Assembly (NCBI GenBank): GCA_011032825.1
Contig: JAADJZ010000005.1
Coordinates: forward strand, 1,307,001-1,371,000
DNA from: Massariosphaeria phaeospora
Lineage: Eukaryota > Ascomycota > Dothideomycetes > Pleosporales
Length of the DNA: 64,000 nt
Direction of reading: 5' to 3'
Shown one piece after another: positions 21,907-32,946 of this stretch; the stretch's first letter is position 1; each line of letters opens with the position of its first letter. The translations under genes and the position numbers were made by a program. The notes beneath the pieces are model-generated. The model saw only the letters and a list, made by a program, of their open reading frames with translations, was not told where the DNA came from and did not search any database.

Positions 21907-23062
21907 TCAGCTTTCCGAGTCGAGTGCGCCTGGAGAAGCCTTTGACACCAGTGCCCGCCAAGCTAACTCGGCCGCCCCTCTGGCGGCAATGAAGTCGGGA
22001 TTGGAGGTGAACATATCGGCTTGGAGATACACTTCCTCTACGGCGTCCTTGATGAGCTGCTGTATGTCTGGGTTCTCGATACGGCTGGGGCTGCCTGTTA
22101 CGATAACTGCTATCGTCTCAGGAGGCAAAACAGAACGATCGTGCTCTCTACGTAGGAGCGGTACGACGAGATCACGAATCACAGCGCCACTGCTATTTCT
22201 CGAAGACGGCTCTGCGTTGCCAACCTCAAAGGAAGTCGCTATGTCCAGATCATGGCTGCCAGAGTCGTCCGCTTCGCGCATATGTTTGATCTGCAGGAGG
22301 AGCGCGGTCTCGGTGAATTCGAGCAGCAGTATCAGGCGCAATGGGAGTTCAAGGCCCTGTTTCCTACACGTCTCCTGATCGTTGAAGTCCTCGCAAAGGC
22401 CCATGCCATGTCCCGCATACGCAGCCGTGATCTCGTGAGGCGGGTGCCAGTGGTTGCCCGGCAGCGTCCGAAGCTTGAGGTAATTAGCGGCATCTTCAAT
22501 GTCCTCGTAGTACAGGGCGTGCAGCGCAGGATAGCTGATAACAGTAGAGGGAGACGGTTCAACGAGTTCGCCGAGTTTAATCAGCTTCTTTAGCATGCGA
22601 CATAGCACGGCGACGTCTGGGGAAGCCGCCAGGCCAACCGCTCTCCGTACTTTCCTCCAGAACTGGCGCAGTTGGTCGTTCCACATGTCGTCCAAGTCGC
22701 CATATGGCGGTGGACTATTGGAAGGTAAGTTAAAGCGACTACAGGACTCAAAGAGGGACAAACCTAGGATGTTGAGAGTACCGTAGAGACAATCGCCGCA
22801 TCAACTTTAAGTACGCTTTATCGCCTTTAACCCTACCTACATCTTCAAAAGAACCATCTTTATATCGAATCGACACAGTGCCGTGATTCGCGGTCAGTGA
22901 GATGCCGAGCGCATACAATGCTGCTGGCGGGCCCGGGCCCAGGTTGAGAAACTTTGCAAGGCGGGTTTGGACATGGGGTGGGATGAAAAAGAGGGGAGGG
23001 ATCATATAAGAGTATAGTAAGATGGAGGAGATGGCGATGATGACGTTTGCGAAGAATGGCAT
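21907..23062 (-). CDS. Degenerate Hsp70/actin-fold ATPase-like protein with N-terminal membrane anchor
   Basis: Exons 23062-22764 and 22714-21907 (49-nt intron, donor GTTTGT), 368 residues. An N-terminal hydrophobic stretch (VIIAISSILLYSYMIPPLFF) looks like a signal anchor. It is followed by ALGISLTANHGTVSIRYKDG, which resembles the first phosphate loop of Hsp70-type ATPases (normally GIDLGTT...), and later by TIAVIVTGSPSRIENPDIQQ, resembling the adenosine motif (LVGGSSRIPxVQ). Between them is no complete phosphate-2 signature that I can see. Length is far short of a full Hsp70, with no substrate-binding domain. Uncharacterised relatives occur in filamentous fungi. Nucleotide binding is inference. 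Confidence 0.6.
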
Positions 23063-23349
23063 GATGGATGGGTAGTTGTGGGAGAAAGACGTGTTGATGT
23101 GCGCTTTTGACTACGCCGGGCTGCGCCTCTTTTATTACCGGGGATTTGGACCTTAGGGTTCTGGGAAACTATGCACAAAGGTAACAGCCCTTGGGAGTTT
23201 GTATAGACTCATGTTCGGATCTGAAAGATGATGGAATTCCTGGATAACGATTGCGGGAAAGTGTTCAATTCCAGCAGGGTTCATCCATTGATTACTAATC
23301 TTGCCAACCTCACCACGCTATCAACACTCCCTCAACACTCCCTCAACTC

Positions 23350-23545
23350 GTTTATATAGATTTTATCTTGTATCTTGTAAAATCAAGTTAACGCTGTGTA
23401 TATAATCATAGCTACCTCTAGTTATATTGCTACGTTAGATAATCCTTTTAGAGGCGCGCTGATTTATTGCCTTAGTTCTAGAGATTCTGTCTCTGTAAGA
23501 GAAGAGAGTTATTACTGCGCACCCTAATACCTAACAGGATATCGC
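23350..23545 (-). repeat. Dispersed repeat, copy 3 (possible solo LTR remnant)
   Basis: Reverse complement of the core seen at 21650 and 32496: AAATCAGCGCGCCTCTAAAA, then AGCGTTAACTTGATTTTACAAG. This copy is longer and, on the minus strand, starts TGTTGGGGGTGCGCGATATCC and ends near GAGGGAGTGTTGA, reminiscent of a long terminal repeat. A direct repeat CTCAACACTCC(CT) lies at its plus-strand left edge (about 23320-23348). Confidence 0.5.
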
Positions 23546-24096
23546 GCACCCCCAACACCAAACCAACGTCGACGCCATCTTCCGCGATGTTGTTTCCCAG
23601 CGACAATCCCAATTTGGAAGACACTGCACTGCGGGGCGGTTAGGCTCGATAGCGCAACCCCCTGTCGATCGTGCTGTAGGAGAGCAGCGCTTGAGGTTAG
23701 GCGCCGCTAAGCCCCACACAGAGATCAGAGATCGGCGATCGTAAGACGCCACAAGCGTGTCCCGTTTGGCTGTAGCGTTCTGCAAAAGGCTAAAAGCTAT
23801 GTTTCCTTTTGGGATTATAGGGAGGTTTACGGAGTACCTACAAAGGCAGCAGGTGGTGGTGTTGCGTAAAGCACTACAAGCGGCCTGTAAAAGACTACAT
23901 ACATTTACGCCTTGAGATTTAAGCGAAGGTTGGGCTTACCGTTAACTTGCTCTACGCGGCAACTAAAAGTGCTAGCGCATAAGACGAGCAGGCTTGTCAT
24001 CATGTACATTGGTATTATTATAGTAACACCTCAAAAAAAAAACCTCGTAGAATGTACAGAAGTTGTCCGCTGAACGCGTGGGAATATGAGGTCCAT
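23546..24096. other. Gene-free stretch beside repeat copy 3
   Basis: Only a short minus-strand frame without an ATG start (23531-23785). No family recognised; may be internal sequence of the same decayed retroelement. Confidence 0.35.
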
Positions 24097-25106
24097 TCAA
24101 TTCAAAGAAAAGCTTGTAACGAAGTGGCATTTGAGATTTTGCCAAAGTACCATCGAAATATGAGCCGAGTCCTTGCCCAGTAGAGGCACGCCTCCAGACT
24201 GTCGACCAACAATGGCGCTGAAAACCGCATTTCTGGTCATCTTGTAGGAACCGAGTCGCAGTCGAGGGATACATGTCAACCAGGAAGACCAGCAAGCGGC
24301 ATGCGGACGTGATACAAGTCACATACAGTTTCGCGTATGATATCGACTGACGTCGGGGCTTTCCAGATGCCGTCCGCATCGACGAGAAGATTCATCATGG
24401 TTGCCATATTGGGCAGGCCCAGAAGCGTGTAGAAGGTATCGCCCGAGCCGGCCGCAGTGACCAACGCGTCTGACGAATCGGCGGGTACAATTTTATTCAG
24501 CGCATCCATAGTGCGGGTGTTGGTCACGGCGAATTGGTACATTGTGTCGAGGACCGAGGGATCGCGGTCGTGGCTTCGACAGAAGGTTACCCACATGAAC
24601 CATATGTAGGCAGAGGTAAAGTGCGGCAGTTTGTCGCGCTTGTAGTCGTACACGATTAGCACTGTTGGACCGAGATAGAGCGACACGTGGCCGCGATTCC
24701 GGTGGTTATTGACGACGATACCGTCAATACGTTCCGTCTCTTTCCCATTGTTTTCTTGCACCCAGGTCTTGTGAGTTGGATCCGTCCAGTATCGCATTTT
24801 GAACTTATACCAATCGCCATCGGGGGACGGAGCGATTGATGCCAGATCCTTCACCAAGATGTCTTTCCAGTCGTCGTCCACGAGACTAGGCGGACCGAAG
24901 AGGTAATGGGCGCTGTCAAGCTCAACGTTGGTAAGGGTTGGTTGACCGTTCTCATGATTTTGTACTTTCTGCTCCACGTTGGTCCAGAGCAAACGACCGT
25001 CAGCGCGCTTGAATAAACGATCGTCGGTGGGAAACGTGTGTGAAGTACCCCCAAAAAGAAGGAATGTGAGTAGACTCAAAACTTGCAGCTTGTAAAGGAG
25101 TGTCAT
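24097..25106 (-). CDS. Secreted protein of unknown function (second orphan)
   Basis: Exons 25106-24327 and 24240-24097, 307 residues. The start at 25106 gives a signal peptide (YKLQVLSLLTFLLFGGTSHT). The mature part carries DGDWYKFKMRYWTDPTHKTW, SLYLGPTVLIVYDYK and a hydrophobic block AYIWFMWVTFC. The 86-nt intron has a GTATGT donor and continues into a frame ending FVTSFSLN. No conserved domain recognised. Like the protein at 9562-11082 it is a Trp-rich secreted orphan, but sequence similarity between them is too weak to call them paralogues. An inverted-repeat element ends within 200 bases of its start. Confidence 0.58.
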
Positions 25107-25277
25107 GGTAAATTAGGAGCGGAGGGCGTTGGTAAACAAACGGTGCATCTTTGCAGCGCCGCAACTTACTCTTATACTACTTTTACTCTCCGTCTCGGAG
25201 TCCTATTCAAGAACTAGCTGTACTGACTTCTGAGCGGGACGAGGAGGTGCGGGTCGCGTTTACTATTTGTGAGTTAC

Positions 25278-25571
25278 TACCGCCTCTTTTCACATACGAC
25301 CGGACACGCAGGGGTTCGTTCCCGTTTTAGTATTTTTTGGCTGTAATCAGTACATCTAACCATAGAAAGAGATGTATAGTACCTTATTTTGAAGCCTGAA
25401 TTAAGGCCAATCGATTGAATCCCCTATTGCCTTATCTATCTTTCTTTACAAGGCTGTTGAATATCTACACACGAGTCAGCTAATCTGCACAGAGCCAAAA
25501 CGTCTCTATCTCAGCCACCAGAACTCCATAATACACCCATGGTGTCCGGTCGTATGTGCGAAGAGGCGGTA
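25278..25571. mobile_element. Element with 30-bp inverted repeats (MITE-like)
   Basis: 25278-25307 and 25542-25571 are reverse complements over 30 bases with two mismatches (core GTGTCCGGTCGTATGTG and AAGAGGCGGTA). The 234-bp interior is AT-rich and non-coding. It sits between the secreted-protein gene and the RTA1-like remnant and is distinct in sequence from the 11.85-12.24 kb element. Confidence 0.6.
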
Positions 25572-25746
25572 AAGTTATACCTGATCCACCACCAACACCA
25601 ACGCCAACATTGTACAAAACCAACATCTTGAACTTCTCTTGACCCGTTCCGTTTTCTCATTTTACTGAGAGATAATGACCGGAGATCTCTGTATAAAGAG
25701 GCCGAGCCACCATTAAGGTCAATGGATACACTGTAGTCCGGAGAAC

Positions 25747-26300
25747 CTACCAAGTACAACTCGTGGCGAACTCAACAAATCGAAAGGAATTTCTGATAGT
25801 GATGATGACGTCATTAACATAGAACAACCTGAGATATCGTTGCCGTACGAAATTATTGCCGACGTCTCTTTCTTTTGCCTTCTTTTTGGCTCCTGGTAGA
25901 GATATCGCGCTCACGAGGATGGAAACTTCGAAAATAGTAATTTGAAGAAACATGCCCACCAAGATAAATTTCCATCGAATGACTGTTTTTCGAAGGCCGC
26001 TTGCTTTCGTATCCTTAGCATCGGCAAGCATAGGAGCCCCCGTGGCCTAGACGAGGAAGCAGAGGGGTATAACCACCAGGAAATGTTTCGTAAGTATCGT
26101 GGGCTGCATCGTACTATAGGTAGCCAGTCCAGTCGAGGTGATGATGTGGCTGAAGGACATGCAGACAGAGGCGGCGCAGGGCGCAAAGGATAGGTGCGAG
26201 GAGAGTATCAGGGGTTTGTACTCCGTACAATGTCGAGGCTTTTCGCGCTGGCTGAAGATGCTAATGCTGGCGCGAGCGCCATAATCACTGATGCAACGAG
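25747..26300 (-). pseudogene. Broken RTA1-like membrane protein gene
   Basis: Minus-strand pieces in different frames match the order of an RTA1-family (lipid-translocating, seven-helix) protein: VASVIMALAPALAS (26.3 kb), CMSFSHIITSTG (26.17 kb), then LRKTVIRWKFILVGMFLQI and LFYVNDVIITIRNSFRFVEF (26.03-25.75 kb). The last piece resembles the family motif I-R-x-x-F-R-x-x-E. Frames are offset, a TAG occurs at about 26,048, no N-terminal helices or clean start are visible, and the C-terminal end is lost near the inverted-repeat element. I see no intron set that joins the pieces in frame. Confidence 0.5.
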
Positions 26301-28149
26301 CATCTGGTTATGCTTGCTAAGGTTTTTAGGCTAAAGATCGACGAGACGCAATGCGACTTTAAATGAAACTCATATGCAAAAGGCGAAATTGCCATGGTTG
26401 GCTGTCAGCTGGACGCATTGGTTTGAGAATGGGGGATGGGTTGACAATTGCAGCGACGTGTGGTGCGCAGGCGTGTTGAGCGTCAACAGTCAAGGGCGCG
26501 TAATTTTTCGAGCTACCCCGGCGGACGGCTGATTGCGTGGAGACTCAACTTTCAAGGGCGGGCGTTCGCCCCCAGACCACGCTGTTTCAAACGGTGTCCT
26601 CGGCCAGGCAAAGCACTGGAGAAGCGCATGGACGTGCTCCCTCCTGCGTTGCACAGGCCGCCAGATGGAACATAATTGTGACCTCTGCAAAACCTTCCTT
26701 GGCGGCCACGGTGCAATGTCCACGGTCATATATCTGCGTCGGAGCCTTGCTTATCGCGCCTTGTATCAGCTTTGGTCCAGGTCTGCAGCACTATCGGCCG
26801 GCTTCTGCATGACTGCTGCTTGCTGCTGGAGTGGCATTGTGGCCAATTCGACATCTCCCGCCGATCCCCGATACGACGCTGTTGCTAGATTCGGCAGTGC
26901 GCCAGGTGATCAGCGTGCATCGGAGCGCATGCTGGGATCCTCAGGGCGAGGGAACAAAAGAAGCGTGCCCCCCTTTCGCCTGTCGACATCGCAGCCGTTT
27001 CTCTTTCTGCGTCCGACACGCTCGCTTTTCTTCCTTTCGTTCGCGTCGGCCTCGGTTTGTCGGCTTCCACTCGCTTGCTGGATTTAATGATAGATAGCGT
27101 TTTCCGTCTCCATCACATTCGCTGTCGCCTGTTACCATCCCCTCATCACCTGCGGAACGTAGGATAGCCTCGCAGCGGATCCACCGAAGCCGGGAAGAGT
27201 GCAACACGACACGACCCGGTCCCGCGCAAATCACAGGACGACTGTGCACCCCGCCAGCAACGGCAACACCAGCGGCCGGGCGAAGGCCTACCTAATCTGT
27301 TGGTACGTGTTCATGCACGTCATGACGACAGGAGACTGGTGATACCCCGCTGTAGGAGTGCCTCGACGGAGGCAACGCGGCGCAGCTTGCAACAGCTCGA
27401 CAGCCCGCTCACGACGCGGCGGTTGGTGGACTAGAGGCAGGTGGAGGCTCGCCGTGGTACGCAGAGCAGCGCACCGGGAAACTGGCGGGTCTGGCGCTGG
27501 TTGAGGCGTCACCACTCACCCGTGGACGACTCGCCGCCCGATCGCCTGCCGCGCACGGGCGTCCCGCTTAGGGCGCCGCTAGCAAGGTAAGTCCTTGGCT
27601 GCAGCTGGCTGAAGCCGAGCTTGCTCCCAGCTGTTTTCCGCGACTCCATCACCGGCTTTGTTCGTCTTTGCTCTCCCACCCCGCCCGTCGTTGCCCTTTG
27701 CTGGGGCTTGTACGTCGGACGCAGCAATGCTGACAGCCGTTCGCAGCGAATAGCTCTCCGCTCTGCTCACCAACGGCCCTTGTCTGCACCGTCGCCGCGA
27801 GCCCCCTCCCCCCCAAAGCTACCGGCTAGTAGCGACGATACCGCAGCACCTCACGCCATTCCTCTCGACACGTCCGTCTGCTCACTCTCACGAGCCACTG
27901 TCGACTCCAACTCCTGCCTCCTCCGGCATTGGCCGCCTGCAGCAACGGTGGCCCTGCCGTTGTTCATTCGACTCGGCAATACCTTTGGCCAGTGAATAGT
28001 ACGACGCGACGCAGGCTCATTCACTGCCGAGTGTGCACTTCTTCTACACCAGACTCCCCCCACCCACGTCCGCTACACAACTCGACTTGGCGGAGCCAGC
28101 AAGGACTTCTCTCGCCCACTCTACACACTCTTCGCGCACTCTCGCAGCT
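26301..28149. promoter_or_regulatory. Long GC-rich region upstream of the wsc gene
   Basis: About 1.8 kb without a supported gene. Plus-strand frames at 26533-27087 and 27621-27995 lack ATG starts and family motifs. The last 500 bases are strongly pyrimidine-rich (CTCC/CACC), typical of a promoter and long 5' leader for a cell-wall stress sensor. Confidence 0.4.
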
Positions 28150-29697
28150 ATGGCTCACACACGGTCTGCCTTGCACGGCCTGGTAGCCCTGCTTGCTCTA
28201 CTTCTTTTTGTCGGTCTGCCGGTCTCGGCCATTGCGGCGGGCGTATCCTACTGCTCCTCGCAAAACACCGGCGCCGATTCCGCGAAACGTAAGCACATTC
28301 ATGCATGTACAAGCCTTTGCTGACCCTTTCAGTTCATCACACATGGCAGTCTAACGGCTGGTGCACCGACCAATGTACGGCCAAAGGCGCCGCTTTTGCT
28401 GTCATTCTCACCGAAGATTGCTGGTGCTCCAACTACATCCCAGAAGAGCAAGCGAGTACCAGCGACTGCAACGACAACTGTCCTGGATTTCCCACTGAAA
28501 AATGCGGCAACAAGGACGAAGGTCTTTACATCTACCTCAAACTCGGCGGCAAGCCTTCGGGCACAATGGGAGGTTCCAAGCCCACATCAGCTCCCGTGAG
28601 TACCAATCCCCCCGCAGCTCCTTCTTCTTCAACATCCACGAGGCCTCCACCCTCGTCTCAGATTCTGACTGTCAGTACCCCCTTCTCTTTGCAAATTGAG
28701 TGTTTATCGCGAAATGGTCATTGTTATTTAATTTCCCCGCCGCTGTAATACTTTCTCTTCGAATCTTTTCCTGGCCGGTGTTTGACTTTGATGTAGCCGT
28801 CCTCGGCTCCGCCAAGTCCTCCACCCGTTGTTTCGTCCACTCGCGAACCAGAGACTGTTGTAGAAACGGTCACTGCACCAGCAAGCGTTGTTACTTTGAT
28901 TCCTGTATTTCGACCCGTTTCATTCCACCTAGCTTGAAGTACCCTGTGCTGTTTCATTTTGCTGACCTCGATGGATGCAGAGTGAGAAGCCCGCACCCTC
29001 TGCGTTTGAAACCTCACCAGCTACCTCCCCAGCTACCTCGGCACCTGCCCCGTCATCGGACGAGCCTCCAGCGAAGGGGCCCCAGACTAGCCAACCGCCA
29101 CCAGTTACTAGCATACAAATAGTGACCGTGAGCGGTGGAGGTATCGTTACCCAAACTGTCATATCAACTCCGAAACCCGTCACCGTACCCGAAGAGCCCA
29201 AAAAGCCGAGTAATAACGTTGGCGGCATAGTAGGAGGGGTCTTGGGCGGTATAGCAGCATTTGCCGCAATTGGCGCTGGAGTGTTCTTTCTACTTCGGAG
29301 ACGCCAACGTCAACAACAAGCCCAGGAGGATCACGAGCAGCGTGGCGTGCACCGCAACACAAGCACCATGAGCAAGAACGGGCTATTGGGTGCCACCATG
29401 ACTCATCATCTCAAAACTGACACCCCAGCTCGTCACAGTCGAGTCCTAGATGCGGACTCTATCAGTCCCGTGTCAGGGCCCAATCGAAGAAACAGTGGGG
29501 CAATCGTCTTCGATCAGCGACTTAACCCATCAGCAATCATGACACTCGATAACGCGAGCCAGGGCAGCTTCGGAAGCTTGGACGACAGTCGCGATTACGG
29601 GCGCACGCTCAATGTAAGCACCCACTGTCGACTTGTTCTTCCCCTTCTCACTGCTAACCACTTTCAGGTCCGTAATCCTGATCCTGATCGCAAGTAA
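28150..29697 (+). CDS. wsc1: Wsc-type cell-wall integrity stress sensor
   Basis: Exons 28150-28288, 28333-28670, 28797-28904, 28981-29613 and 29668-29697, 415 residues. Wsc proteins sense wall stress at the plasma membrane and signal through Rom2/Rho1. Features in order: signal peptide (LVALLALLLFVGLPVSAIA); a WSC domain with paired cysteines (YCSSQNTG, SNGWCTDQC, DCWCSNYIP, CPGFPTEKC); a Ser/Thr/Pro-rich rod; one membrane helix (GGVLGGIAAFAAIGAGVFFL) followed by RRRQRQQQ; and a cytosolic tail ending in DPDPDRK, like the acidic conserved end of the family. The donor of the second intron is GTCAGT, so exon 2 could end slightly differently. The specific paralogue number is not certain. Confidence 0.84.
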
Positions 29698-30538
29698 CTA
29701 ATTGGTTCCACCGATGGTCCCATTTTGGATCGATCGCATGTTGGGTGGGCTTAATAATGTCGCAGCTTTGTTATGACGTCATGAACACAAAATACCTTAT
29801 CCCCTTTTTCCTTTAATGGCGAACTCGTTTTGGAAACATACAGCATCAGTGCACGGCGTTCTGGGTTGATGCAGTCGGCTTTGGTCGCTGCATTGTAAGA
29901 GTTCGAACACTTGCGATTCCGCTCCGGTGACTTCTTCGATATCATAGTCACTACTCTGATCGCTGGCTTTATTTGTAAAATACTTTCACTTTACCCACGC
30001 TGCCACATACATAGGGAGGCAAGGACAGGAACGATGGATGAGGTCCTAGGTCAGTCGGACCGCCCGCCGGACTGAATGTCGGTTCCACATAGCCATCGCT
30101 ACATGGTGGAAGTCCAGGCTGTTAAAGAGGAGGCTATGACAGAAATGCAGTCGGCCACTCAAGAACAGGTGCAGAGGATTAGCTGGATGTAAAAGTCCTG
30201 GCTGTATCGACAACACACATGAAACAAACACAGAACATATATCTTCGAACTTGCAGATCTCGTGCGATTGGTAAACTGTCATATGGTAGTGCTTTCTCCA
30301 GCTGCTGTTATCACAAGTGACATGAGAGAAAGGGAACGCATTCGCGTCCGCACCCCTGTCGCGTGAGGCTCTCAACGCACGGAGCACATTGCTTGGCCAC
30401 GTTTACGATGTGGTGCCCCCCTTCCGACGTCAAGCTGGGCGGTGGCTTCGAAACCCCGCGCACGATACTGGAGGTCCTTTGCTTCGCCATATTGTCACCC
30501 ACCCAACGGGCTGCATATTCTGCCCACACTCACGCACC
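29698..30538. other. Intergenic region wsc-gcs1
   Basis: 840 bases, 3' region of wsc and promoter of the Arf-GAP gene. Nothing else recognised. Confidence 0.45.
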
Positions 30539-32093
30539 ATGAGCAAAATGTGGGAGGTCGATCCGGAGACGCGGAGTAAGGTGCGCGTCCCACACATGAC
30601 TGTTCCGCGCCATCAGAGGCCGAGCACCCAACCTTGCCACGTGGAGAGGGTCGCAAGAAGAAACGTCGAGAAGCCAATAGAGAATACAGCACTAATTGGA
30701 AACATGTCCAGCTCCTCGAGATCCAGAAGACGCACGTGAACAACAAATGCGTCGACTGCAATGCGCCGAGTCCACAGTGGGTACGAAGCTCCTTTCCCCA
30801 GGCCACGCATTCTGTCCGGGCCATTGCTGAGACTCTGTCTACCAGGCGTCCCCCAAACTCGGCATCTTCATGTGTCTCTCGTGCTCGGGCGTCCACCGCG
30901 GCCTGGGCGTGCACATCTCCTTTATCCGCAGCATAACCATGGACGCGTTCAAAGGCGCCGAGCTCGCGCGCATGGCTGCCGGCGGCAACAAGCCGTTCCA
31001 GGACTTCTTCGACTCACACGCGTCAAACACAAAGGACTCGCGGACGTTTGCAGACTCGTCGATCCAGGAGCGCTATGACTCGGAAGCGGGCGACGAATGG
31101 AAGGAGAGGCTGAGCTGCAAGGTCGAAGGCCGCGAGTTCGACAAGAGCAATTTGCCCAAGAGAGCACCGAAGAAAGACACCAGCGGCGCGGCGGCAGCGG
31201 GCGCCGCGCTGGGCGGGAGTCGCAGCCACACACCCCTGGGCAAAACTCGGAGTAACGAGCCGGCATTCCAGCGCGCAGGATCGCCGGCTCTCGGCACCAA
31301 CGCCATGGGCAAAAAGGTGCAGAACGAAGCCTACTTCGCGAAGATGGGCGCCGAAAACGCGAATCGGAGGGACGACATCGCGCCGAACCAGGGCGGCAAG
31401 TTCGCGGGCTTTGGCAGCGAGCCCGAGGCCTGGCAGCAGAAGGACGAGCCGGGCGCGCCGCCCGCGCTCGACGACTTCCAGAAGGATCCCGTGGCGGCGC
31501 TGACAAAGGGGTTTGGCTGGCTGGGCGCGAGCGTGAGCAAGGTGGGCAAGACGGGGTATGAGGGCTGGGTGAAGCCGGGCATGCAGAAGGTACGTCTATG
31601 TCTATGTCTATGTCCATGTCTACGTCTACGTTACCTCCACGCATCAACCCTCGCTGCATACTAACGCACCACCCCACCACAGCTCGCCGAAGCCGACCTC
31701 GCCTCGCAAGCCCGCACCACCGCCTCCCTCGTCGGCACAAACCTCAGCTCAGGCGCCACGGGCGCCGCCACAGCCTTCAACCGCTTCGTCGACGGCGAAG
31801 ACCAGCACCCCGGCTCCGGCAACACTGGCGCGAGCAAACCGCGCGGCGCCGAGCCCGAGAAGAAAGACTTCTGGGACACGTTCGGCGCGCCGCCCAAGGG
31901 CCCGCCGAAGGAGAAACAGGACTTTTGGGACGAGTTTGCGGGCGCGGCCGAGACGAGGCAGGCGGGTAGTGGCACGGGGGCAGGGGCGGGGGCGGGGCTC
32001 TTGGGTGGAGGGGGTGCGGCGGCGAAGAAACCGAGTGGGATTGGGACGAGTGCGTTGAAGAAGAAGAGTGAGGAGGGGTGGGGGGATTGGTAG
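30539..32093 (+). CDS. gcs1: ADP-ribosylation factor GTPase-activating protein Gcs1-like
   Basis: Exons 30539-30580, 30712-30780, 30846-31589 and 31683-32093, 421 residues. Arf-GAPs stimulate GTP hydrolysis on Arf1 in Golgi and endosomal vesicle traffic. The start MSKMWEVDPETRSK joins LLEIQKTHVNNKCVDC. The zinc finger CVDC-x16-CLSC and the catalytic arginine in GVHRGLGVHISFIRS are intact. The C-terminal half is Gly/Ala-rich with repeated KKDFWDTFG / KQDFWDEFA segments and ends EEGWGDW, resembling the membrane/coat-binding tails of Gcs1 and ArfGAP1. The third intron carries a (GTCTAT)n microsatellite (about 31593-31630). Confidence 0.88.
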
Positions 32094-32293
32094 GGGGAGC
32101 GGGAAGGGCGAGGTTGTGAGGTTGGAAGGAGGGTGGTTTGTGATTTGGGGATCAGCGGATGGAGATGGAGTTCTGGAGTTTTGTGGTGAGGCATTGACCC
32201 GAGAGATAGGGGCAGCAGCGTAAGCGTAGCACTGTCGATCGCATGCATGGGCTCGGCTATCCGCCGCTTTGAGGTTTCAGTATACACATTCCT

Positions 32294-32703
32294 GTTCAGT
32301 TCAGTTCAGTCCAATGGAGTTCAGTTCAATGGAGTTCAATTCAATGGAGTCCAGATCAGTTCAGATCAGTCCACTGCATTCCCATGTATCTTTGCACAAC
32401 TTGTTGAATGCCGCCGGCGGAGGGCAAGATATACGGCGGCCGCTGTAGTTCTAGCGCGTATACATAATAATACCTACCCCCTTACCCCCTCCCCTTCTCT
32501 CTACTACCAACAACACTCCAAATCAGCGCGCCTCCAAAACAACCACACACCAACGACGTAATTCCTGCTCTAGAAAGCTACAGTTGTATACGCAGCATCC
32601 ACTTGATACGACGAAGAGGGAAGGAAAGGGATATATGTCGTAGTGGGGTGTTTCTAGGGAAGAGGCGGCGCCCTTCCTGCTGAACTGAGCTGAACTGTGC
32701 CAG
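32294..32703. repeat. TTCAG repeat tract, dispersed repeat copy 2 and inverted TTCAG end
   Basis: 32295-32371 is a simple tract built from TTCAG and CAATGGAGTTCAGTT units. 32677-32699 carries the inverse (CTGAACTGAGCTGAACTG), so the two could be ends of a small element. Between them, at about 32496-32616, lies dispersed repeat copy 2 (AATCAGCGCGCCTCCAAAAC ... TAGAAAGCTAC ... CATCCACTTGAT). No gene recognised in 32094-32946. Confidence 0.5.
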
Positions 32704-32946
32704 AGAAGTTTTTTAAATTTTGACCATGTGTTGGATGCCGCTGAAGACTCTCGTGGCCGTTTTGAATGTACCTAGCTAGACTTGTTTATCTGAAGCCCTT
32801 GGCCAACGCACACTCATGGGGTCTGCGCTGAACCCGCTCCGCGTCCCCACGCAACCGACTCCTCCCTCCTACGTCCCATCGTCTAATGTCCATCATCCAT
32901 CATCCATCATCCATCTCCGAACTTCAAATTTCCCCCCTCCCCCTCT

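Noticed and set aside
22748..22763. Apparent frameshift between the two halves of the Hsp70-like gene
   Set aside because: Explained by a 49-nt intron with a GTTTGT donor that keeps phase and joins SQHP to SPPPYGDLD.
26533..27087. 184-codon plus-strand frame upstream of wsc
   Set aside because: Begins with TTG, no ATG start, Cys/Arg/Ser-rich without motif; GC-rich chance frame.
30949..31740. 263-codon minus-strand frame opposite gcs1
   Set aside because: Antisense to the main gcs1 exon; Arg/Pro/Ser-rich mirror of an Ala/Gly-rich coding strand.
31661..32287. 208-codon minus-strand frame opposite the gcs1 C-terminus
   Set aside because: Antisense shadow; no start context or motif.
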